Position numbers and translations under genes: made by a program. Below the pieces are notes generated by a model. The model was not told where the DNA came from. It searched no databases and saw only the letters and a list, made by a program, of their open reading frames with translations. Shown here in pieces: positions 55,801-64,000 of a DNA stretch of 64,000 nucleotides. Each line of letters starts with the position of its first letter. Position 1 is the first letter of the stretch. The DNA comes from Meandrina meandrites (taxonomy: Eukaryota > Cnidaria > Anthozoa > Scleractinia > Meandrinidae): contig OY855905.1 in assembly GCA_963693305.1 (NCBI GenBank), forward strand, positions 18,533,937-18,597,936, read 5' to 3'.

Positions 55801-58800
55801 ATATAAATATATATTTATAACATATGATATAAATATATGATATATTTTTATAATGAAGACTCTTTTAAACTTTCCCCACCAAGGTTATTACTTCCAAAAG
55901 TGCCTTTATATATTAGTAATGCACAAAGCTAATAAACTTCTTATTACTTGAACTTCCATCTAGTGCCTATTCAGTCAGTTTTCAGGCTGCAAATGCTTGA
56001 CTATGTGCTTGGGACTGAAAATGACTTGTGAAAGGAACACTGCTCGTATCCAGTTACCCAGTTGATAATAAGCGGTAATCTTCATTTTATCAAAAGCTCT
56101 CGATTAACACAAAACCTTCGCTTGAAAAGGTTTAAAATGTAAAAAAGAAGTTCTGATCGTTAAAAACTGACAGTATTCATAGTTTGGCCATAAGTATAAT
56201 ACTGAAATGTGTACTTTGTTATTTTATTGCCATACTTTTCAAGTTCAATCCTGTGAGAAAGGGTGATATTTATTTTGTGGAGTGTAGCCTAAACACGAGA
56301 GGATGTTATGTCTTGGTTTTGATCTAACACGGCAGTAAAGGCGTTTGATAAGCCTGACTTTTTACCGCCAACATGAGCCTTGAATTTGATGAGCTCTGTA
56401 TTCATCACAAAGATTTCCTTCCTGAAAAAAATGAAGCCTTTTGTAAAAAAAACTTCATTTCCTTATTAATAAAAGAAATATTCGCTCCTTAATGACGACG
56501 TTTCACAGTATGCTGACAAATGTGCTTCAAAGTATTTCGCTTTTTCTAGTTTACGACTGAAATTTAACCCTATAAATCAGTAGCATTTCAAAGCTTTCAT
56601 AGATACATTTGACGCTAGTGTTTGTAAAGAACGTTATTCGGCATCAATATATTTATATGGAAGAGGTGCAATTTGCAGTCACAGTATTAATGCAGGTTTC
56701 TGCATTAAGAGGAACGATCGGACACCATTTTTATGTATCGTTCATTCATCATTTTCTTTTCACCGTGCGCTAAAATACGGCCGGCTAAAAGCTTGCGCAT
56801 ATTATACTTTGAGCTACCCATGTCTTTGTCTACTTATAATAATTATTCACAGTCTGTTTTTCACAACTTGTTTTTTAACGATTTTTTTAAATGCATCAAG
56901 TTTGCTTCCACTTTGCACTTGAATTGAAAGTCAACTGCAATTTCCACAGCATTCTCCTTTGTAATAAGGTGAAAATCTCTTTAATGCCCGGTAAGTTAAC
57001 ATTCATTTGATGAACTAAACAGTGAAGCCGTATTGAAAGTGCATTTGCAACTCATAAATCATGCAAATGTAATTTCGGACTGCGTGAATCACCTAAATCT
57101 TCATAAATGCAATAGATTTTTAATGAAAAGCTCGTATTTTCAGGTCGCTTTTCCTTTGGCCAAAGACATAATATTTCAGTGAAAAAAACACACTTCTTAA
57201 ATATTTCGCTGTAATACTGATCCGAATAGGACTTACCGGAAAAAATAGATGTGTATGAAGAAAAACGGAAACATTTTAAAGCCGGTTGAAGATGATTGCT
57301 TTTCACTGGTTGTTGCGATGGCAGTAAATGTCACGGTTTTTTCCTCTTCTTTGCATTAGGCGAAAAAAAGTGCAATTATTCTTACCTTTAGTATACTTCG
57401 AAAATATCATATCGCCTTTTTCCTTTGTACTTTGTTTTCCTTTCCTCAAACCTCACTAGCTGAGAAATTACTTCCATTACTCCCAAAAATATAAATATTG
57501 TGACTAAAACAGGATTATTTGGATAACAAATTTCAAAAAACACAAAAAAATCTATTGAACATCGTTTCTTATAGTGGCTTGCGTACGCGAAATTAATTAC
57601 ATAGCAGGTTGCACATAGTATTTTGCAAGCGGACAATGATCAACAACAAATATATCTTTTTAAATCGTGTGTTATTTAGACGGCCTTTTAAATTTCTCAG
57701 TTTCAATGAAAGGCGTACTCTTTGAAATTGTCGGGCAATGCCCAGTTGTAATGGAGAAGAAAATGTTTTGCAAAAATACGCCGCTGATTATTCAGAGAAT
57801 GCTGTCTGAAGCAAATTTATGAAGACTATTTAGATTTCCCCCTAAATGAAAAAAATAAATTGAAATTTCACAGCTCTGTTGGATCACAAATGAGCGCATT
57901 GAAAAGGTGGTTTTTGCCCCATTGAAAATTTTAATGACTGTCTTAAGAAAAATACTAACCAATGCAAAGCAGACTAAGCAATCTGAATATTTAGGAAAAT
58001 TTTGGAGACCGGTGCTTTATCGACTCAGTTGGAATTCTAAATTAATTGTTGAGATAAATTTACATTAGTCAGTGCTATCATGCTGAACGAATCGAAAGAA
58101 AACCACATCGCTTCCGAATTTTCAGTGCAAATGAACATTTAAATATTGTCTATTTCAGTAAGAAGCCCATCAAATACATGTCTCGTGGAAGTTATTTGGG
58201 CCGTCTCATGTGCTGACATTTAAATGGTTTCTCAGGATATTCGGCGAGCAATCCTCATTAGTGTTTTCCACAAAACAATGTCTCTAAAACATTTTTCCAT
58301 TTTTCTGAACGAAGTTGAGTGACAGATTCGTCAACTGTGCTTCCTCAGCCACCGAACCCTTGTCCTATTTCTCTCTCGACCAACCAGAAAGAGAAATTTT
58401 AACTCAATTTTTAATAAACATTAATTTTGACATGTTTTCGTGGAAAATGCATACAGCTGGTGTATATGCTTCACTCTAAACTCAGCTTGTGGTCTTGCAT
58501 AAAAGGCCTTTTCGCAAAACACAAGAAAAGAAATATTAATAACTATTTCGCGAAAATATCCTATTGAGAAAATACGCCCCAAAACGGAGTGAATTTTAAA
58601 TGAAAGATAACTCTATGTCAAAAGAGCTTTCATTATTTAAATTTCTTCTCTCATTTGTATCTTTATGTATAGCAGCTTCACGGGAGCTTTGAGTGTGTTT
58701 TAGTGGCTATAGTACGCTTACGCTTGCGTATTGAATATTTATTTTGACTCAAAAAGATCAGTTGCCTTCAAGGAATCGAAATATCGAGCCGGTTTTCTCT

Positions 58801-61800
58801 ATAGTAAACTTCACATACAACAAGTGTATCGAGTTCTGTGTTTTTTTTTCTCTAGCAATATGTGAAATAAATATATCAGTCTCCTGCAAGAAGCTAAAAA
58901 CTGAGAGGAAAAACACAAACAAAGGAGACATGACTTAATTTATACGAATCCAGCTACTTTCGTCTCTGACAAATTTGTTGCGTCTGTTCTTTCCTCTTTG
59001 CACTCTTCTATACTTACGACCACTTACCCTGAGCATAAACTTTTTAACGGGAAGACTTCCTCAATAAAGTCAAAAGACCCGTCTAAATTTTCGATTTGCT
59101 CGCTGATATACGCTTGCTAGTTTTTTTTCGACCTTTTCGTTCGCTTTAGTTTTTAGGTGAGGCCGCCAAATCATTCTTTGTCTTCTGTGATCCTAGCAAT
59201 TGAAATGGCTTGCTATAAACCACTAACGTATGTCGAATATTACATTTCAGTTCGAAAATCTGCATCAGGGCTTCTTTGTTGTTTGTTTCTCTTAAAAAAC
59301 TCGCTCCCTATTTTGTCTATTTGAAAGCCTGAATTTAAGAGCGCGATTAATCGATGGTGGTGCTGTTTCCTTCTTACACCTCGCAGCAATAAAGAAGATT
59401 GGAACACAAAAAAATATTATCACTGGCTCTATTTGTTCCTCTTGGCCTGACGATATTGCGTTGGCGTTGGTTGCGAAAGCGTCCTTTATTGATCTTATTC
59501 TTTCACAGTTCTTCACATGAAAGCAATTTTTTTCAGTAGTTTAGAATGACCTGTACGTTTTCCCGTTTCTCCGACATAATCAAGAGGTTTATTTTCGATT
59601 TTCTTTTATTTTTCAGCTGAAATATTTCTGCGTCAGTCATTTCAGCTGTTGGCTTAGCCAGGAGATATACTAGGCAGACGTCAACGAGACTGAATACAAA
59701 TCAAATTACGTTTATCCTCCCAAAAGAGATGAGATATGTTTGGTGGTCAAATGAAATCTTTTGACTTTTATACCAAAGCACTTTGTACGTAGCTGGAATA
59801 AAAATAAATCGAAAACTAAACTGCGCGATCATGATTTAGTTTTATCTTCATAGTGGGACTTTTAAAGCGTTAACCACTGCAATATTATTGTACCGTTTCT
59901 ATTTTCAGAAATAGTAATTGCGCAAATGTTTCTTCCTTATCCCAAAAGTAAGACCATTTCTTTCTCTGTGTTGATAACTACAAGGCCGATAATCTAACGA
60001 ATATGATAAAGCCTCAACTGATTTTTTCGCGATAAACAGAACTCTTGTTCTATCAGCTGTACAGAAAAACACCAACCAAACAAATCTGAACTGCGTAAAT
60101 CTGAGCATTTGCTTTTCTCTACAAATGGTCCATCAACGGGATGAAAAGAAACGTTAAGGTATATTTTTCGCTGTAGGAAGAGAAGTTTGTCGACGCTAAA
60201 TAACGCTCTGGGAAAGAAAAGAGAAAAGTCATTTTGCTATATGTTATGATCTCTGACCAATATTGTGATCTGAAGAAAACTGAGGTGATTATGACCTACG
60301 CGATCTTTCATTTTTCATATTTTTGGCTGTTGTACGCAGTCCAACTCAAAGGACAACTCACCTATTGCAATTTTAGTGGTGTTATAAGCGTGTTAGTAAA
60401 TGTCAGTTCAGACGGGGTTTGTTGAATATACCTTTTTTCACGGGAGTATTTTAATATTCTAAAACACGCGAAGCTGAGGTGAACACCGCATCAAAAAGAC
60501 GTCTATTTTGACCGTCAGAGAAATGACTTTGACAGAAATAAACTTAAGAATAATTTCATGGTTTCCTTCCTTCCAAATCTATCAGCTTAATGGAGGTACT
60601 TCATCATCATTCCCGACATAACACCTGAGACATTCAAAATATACAGGAAGCAACCTTAATGTATTGTTCCTTATAAAGTCGTATTTCCGAAATTGCAGAA
60701 ATCCTTTTGTATACTTTCTCTGAAAGTTAGATATTGAATTATTTCTTTTTTGAAAATCCGCGACAAGACATATTTATTCGCCATTTTCTGCGGTTTTCCT
60801 TAGCCAAAACAAACATCCATTACTCTGCCAAAAAACTGTTCGCCGGTGAACGAAACCTTACTTTCTTTTTTACTAAACAGGCAACTTTTTTCGGGGTTTC
60901 AAGAAAATCCTCAAAAGAAAAATGGGACGAAAAATGAGAGCAATGTTGAAAACGAGTCAAATGTTGTCGGTTCTAGCCATTTTGGTAAACTTATTAAAAA
61001 TTTAAAGGACCACGGCGTATGGCGCAGGTGCCGGGTAGCAGATATTCGCGGAGAATGAAACTTTTCATCATATCCTTACTTCATTGCGAACTATTAAAGT
61101 TTCAAAGGAAAAGCAAACGTAAGTCGAAAAAGAACCACATCTTGAAATATTCGATATTTATCACGATATGAACTCGTAAACAACAATGCATAACTCTTAA
61201 ATGGGAAAATTTCCCCTAGAAACTGTCTAAAGCTGAAAGATCTTTAAAAAGCGCTATATATTTGCATACAACCATGATTTTCAGAACTAAAATACTAGTA
61301 ATACTGAGACAGTAAAAAACCCCAGGTTTTGTAATGGGTTAAGTTACTTTGGCAGTTATAGACTAGATCGATTGTTTTATTTTTTAGTTTCGTTTTTGCC
61401 GATATAGAAAGCATTTCATGTTATAATAAAAGGTCATACTAACCGCTTAGGTTATCTGGAGGATCCGACGGGGAACGAATTATATCGAGTAAACGTGTTT
61501 CCAAAGACGGGAATTTCATTGAATCCTGAATGGGAAGAAGAACACAAAAGATCCATTAGCGATCAAAGTCTAAGATCTACAAAGCTTTGAAAATTTCCCT
61601 AAATTTCCAGTTTTATTAAGCCTTAATTTTGAAGCAGCTGTACCTTTTGGCCAATTTTTTCCGTCATTAATTTATGTATGGTATCGGTGAAAGAACGGTG
61701 AAAAACATCATTGCGAATCCACATTCATCGTTTTATTTTGCTTGTCTTCTCCTTACGATTTTGAAACAAAACATCCAATAGTTTTTTAACAGACATCCTT

Positions 61801-62883
61801 GATTAAAATGGGGAAAACCTAGAGCTAGAGTAGGAGAAAAGCTGTCTTTTGTATTTTTTTGGTTCAAACAAATAATCTACATTTTGAAAACTATGTCTTA
61901 GGATGAATCACCCAAGATATCTTGATTTAAATGTAAGCTTAGTTGTTCTTTTGTACAAGAGTTTTTTACGCAAAATGAACGCTAAGTTAAGCTTTTTTTC
62001 TGTTTAACAGTTTCGTTGACTTTACCTGATAAGAATAAAGCGAGTTTGAAAGCTCACTGGTTTGACCATGTGAATTTCCAAGGCTGGGAATATCATCCAA
62101 AATTGTACCGTCTACGGGCTGCCTATTGAGACTCAAGCTTTGTAATCCCTGCGTTATGCTTTGTGTTGAGATAGCCGATCTTGAAACAGGAGCAAACGAA
62201 TGGTTTGGACGGTGATTTCTCATTCGTGAGGAACTTGGAAGCGTTAACGAAGATGGCCGAGAGCTCCTTCCATGTGGGAAATTTATGGCGTTGAGTGTGT
62301 TTGTATGCCGACTGCCCCATGAGTTGTGTTGTTGTGAAGGCCAGCCTGAAATGGATTGCGGAGTTTGTTGATTCCATCCTCCTAGACTCGTAATAGTCGG
62401 CATGGATTTGGTTTGCGTGATAAACGGTGAGTTATGAGGCATCGGTCTTCTCGGCTGATGGTTCATTGTTGTTGTCATACTAGTTGGTCCATTTATTCTC
62501 CGTGGCTGTGTTATAACTGGAGCGTTAGAAGGCAAGTGAATGCCGTTGACTGGCTGAGGAATTGCGGGCTGTACAAATACATCCTCTACGCTCGCTGGCG
62601 ACCAAAATGTGGTCGATGTCGCAAAATCGTGAAACATGGAGTTCTCGGAATCTCTGGTGAAGTTTAGTTTTGTGTGCTCCAAAGCAGTGTTTCCCTGCGT
62701 TGAAATTACCTTAGATTTCGACGAATCGTCTAAACAGTCTTCACACGCACCGTTTTTAATATTTTTGTTGTCCGTGTGCTCCTCCTTGAGATTTCCAGGG
62801 AAAAAAAGCGACGTCGCTCGCGAGTCGCTGTGATTGTAGTCGACTGGTGAAAGTGATCTTGTTGTGTGGCCAAAATCGGCCAT
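49875..62883 (-). CDS. CPEB: Cytoplasmic polyadenylation element-binding protein, CPEB2/3/4 (Orb2) type
   Basis: Exons in transcript order: 62883-62026, 61525-61444, (cassette 54719-54675), 53162-53043, 52597-52508, 52159-52041, 51592-51391, 50362-50268, 50099-49875. All are GT-AG with consistent phase, giving 596 residues, or 611 with the cassette. Residues 1-286 (one exon) are a low-complexity Ser/Asn/Pro/Gln-rich regulatory region. Next is MKFPSLETRLLD, a conserved CPEB2-4 stretch. RRM1 starts at KVFVGGLPPD (341), RRM2 at KTIFVGGVPRP (about 448), and a ZZ-type zinc-binding domain covers about 535-585 (CDEC, CANVTC, YYCEQCW). The C-terminus is VPFRW. The protein binds U-rich elements in mRNA 3' UTRs to control poly(A) length and translation. 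RRM sequence identity places it with CPEB2/3/4, not CPEB1. Confidence 0.96.
50921..51192. mobile_element. Harbinger-type MITE with TAA duplication in a CPEB intron
   Basis: Ends AGGTGGTGGCAAACGAGGAC and GTCCTCGTTTGCCACCACCT are perfectly inverted and flanked by TAA (50918-50920 and 51193-51195), the target size used by PIF/Harbinger. The interior repeats 'ttgcggacaca' and 'caaacggggaaacattt' several times. Small ORFs over it are not coding. Confidence 0.8.
52728..53014 (+). mobile_element. tRNA-derived SINE with 14-bp target duplication
   Basis: The 287-bp element opens with a tRNA-like head: TGGCCTAATGG (A box) and GGTTCGAGCCC (B box), about 40 bases apart as in tRNAs and Pol III SINEs. A unique body follows ('gggtaccggcgaaataatg', 'actagcatcccatcc') and it ends 'gacgcagactttacct'. 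TACGCATCACATTG flanks it exactly at 52714-52727 and 53015-53028. Insertion is antisense to CPEB, in the intron after the 53162-53043 exon. The LINE partner of its tail is unknown to me. Confidence 0.88.
53575..53600. repeat. C-rich low-complexity tract in a CPEB intron
   Basis: A run of C followed by 'ctcccgccccccaccccacc'. On the - strand this is G-rich and could form a G-quadruplex in the pre-mRNA. It is otherwise unremarkable. Confidence 0.5.
54675..54719 (-). CDS. CPEB: Candidate 45-nt cassette exon of CPEB
   Basis: A good acceptor (TTATTTCAG) and donor (GAG/GTAAAT) flank 45 bases. The upstream exon leaves phase 1, and inclusion adds exactly 15 residues (AFKYHLQKKGLSHTG) without shifting the frame; skipping joins the flanking exons equally well. 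Vertebrate CPEB2-4 genes alternatively splice short exons in the same region, just before RRM1, which alters phosphorylation sites. This peptide is not recognisably homologous to those, so inclusion is inferred from splice sites and phase only. Confidence 0.55.
54720..61443. other. Large CPEB intron, AT-rich, no recognised element
   Basis: No conserved exon and no transposon terminus pair was recognised in 6.7 kb. A stretch of TA-rich simple sequence lies at about 55777-55852. This low transposon content contrasts with the NDRG and TRMT1 introns, and may reflect regulatory content in the CPEB intron. Confidence 0.45.
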
Positions 62884-64000
62884 ATCCCAGAATTGTAGAA
62901 GCTAAGGCGAAATAGTGCCTTGGTCGATTACGTATACAGCAGGTGCTATTGTGTTCACCTCGCCACGTCGTTGCTTTTTCTGTCAAGTTGAACAAGATCC
63001 GAGTCAGATGAATGGTTCTGCGGTCCGCATCACGTGGTCCTACCTGCTTATGGGAAAATTAATAATGATCATATGAAATCAGATTCGGCGATCGAGCGCA
63101 TTTCTGATGTGTTTTTGACAACGGCGGTGTTTGATTTGACCTAAGGAGGAAAATACGATTTTCCGCCCTTATGAAAGAATATTGAATGCGAAGCGCTTTG
63201 AAAGGCCTAGCGGCGTTTTGAGAAAGAACATCCTGTAAAAGCTCCAAATGCTAGCGGAAGATATCTCGCCAACGTAAACAATTAAAAGTGTAAATACGAC
63301 TGGGAGGTTTTTAGACTAAATGGACGTGATCGTTTCTTTGCGAACTTCTCCCAGCGAAGTCAATAAATTTTAAGCGATCGCCATGAATTTTTTTTTGTTT
63401 CTCAGTTTGCACGTGGTCTAGGTGGCTCTGAATTTGCCATGCTATGAATAGACGCCTTTTTAATAGTCATAATCATCACAAAGGGACGACTCGTGCCTCT
63501 ATATATTTACACACGGCAGGTAAAAAAGCCATTGTTCATTCATCATACGGGATTATAAAAGATGCGGTGGTGTGGCTATATCCTTTAAAAGTACTCTCAA
63601 TTTATTCTGCTTTATTTATAACCATTTACCGCAGCTGAAATTATTTTAACTTCTCTGATTTTTGGCCAAAATCCCTCTTCTAGTAGGAAAATTTTCACCA
63701 ACATTACTCATCCATCAGTTGGTCTTCTTTCGCCGCATAGATAATGCGTTAAACAGTTATTTTTGATTGGTTGACGATTTCTATGTGCAGATTTAATCTT
63801 TGATCTGATTGGTGGAGGGAGTCTTGTCTCTTTGTCTTTTCATACTCCCAGCTGCTGCTACCGTGCTATTGTCGTGTAAACAAATTTTCAGTTGAAAGAA
63901 ATTTCGGACTTGCTAAGTAAAGCATGTGTGAATTGGGAATCTTTTTAATTTCTTTGCCTTTTTATCACTCCAGTGTCTTCAGGAAACTTTTTTTTTTATC
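62884..64000. other. CPEB 5' flank / promoter region
   Basis: The CPEB start codon is at 62883 (context GGATATGGC on the - strand). The preceding few hundred bases contain more CpG than the surroundings, as expected near a promoter. No TATA box or further gene was recognised up to the window end, where T-rich sequence runs out. Confidence 0.4.

Noticed and set aside
62434..62833. + strand ORFs of 77 and 65 codons near 62.4-62.8 kb
   Set aside because: They are antisense to the first CPEB exon, whose - strand frame is long and spliced in phase to conserved domains.

Overview
This is intron-rich, AT-rich animal nuclear DNA. The gene families, the exon sizes and the dense load of short DNA transposons fit a cnidarian, most likely an anthozoan (coral or sea anemone). 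That placement is an inference; no species marker is visible. Three conserved protein-coding genes were assembled exon by exon with GT-AG splice sites and unbroken phase.

Layout: (1) About 1.4-18.8 kb, + strand: the 3' twelve coding exons of an NDRG-family gene (alpha/beta-hydrolase fold, enzymatically inactive family). Its 5' exons lie outside the window. (2) About 21.0-42.5 kb, + strand: a complete eight-exon TRMT1 gene (tRNA guanine-26 N2-dimethyltransferase, 596 aa) with a C-terminal CCCH zinc finger. (3) 49.9-62.9 kb, - strand: a complete CPEB2/3/4-type gene (cytoplasmic polyadenylation element-binding protein, 596 aa, or 611 aa with a 45-nt candidate cassette exon). TRMT1 and CPEB converge. 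Between them lies 7.5 kb without coding exons, part of which may be a long CPEB 3' UTR.

The introns are crowded with mobile DNA. The most notable is a 7,195-bp Polinton/Maverick-class element in TRMT1 intron 2 (25665-32859). It has 0.86-0.91 kb terminal inverted repeats, AG...CT ends and a perfect 6-bp target duplication. It keeps a packaging-type ATPase, an acidic protein and a basic protein, all on the - strand, plus a GT-rich minisatellite and tandem repeats. Capsid, integrase, protease and most of the DNA polymerase were not found. Each terminal repeat carries a copy of the 3' end of the protein-primed polymerase gene, so both ends appear to derive from the same end of an autonomous parent.

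Other elements include hAT elements with 8-bp and 5-bp target duplications, a 3.4-kb TTAA-flanked element that contains one of them, a decayed PIF/Harbinger transposase with a possible partner ORF, a Penelope-like retroelement fragment with a GIY-YIG domain, pogo/Tigger-like MITEs, fold-back elements, a 132-bp near-perfect palindrome, and a tRNA-derived SINE with a 14-bp duplication placed just inside a CPEB splice donor.
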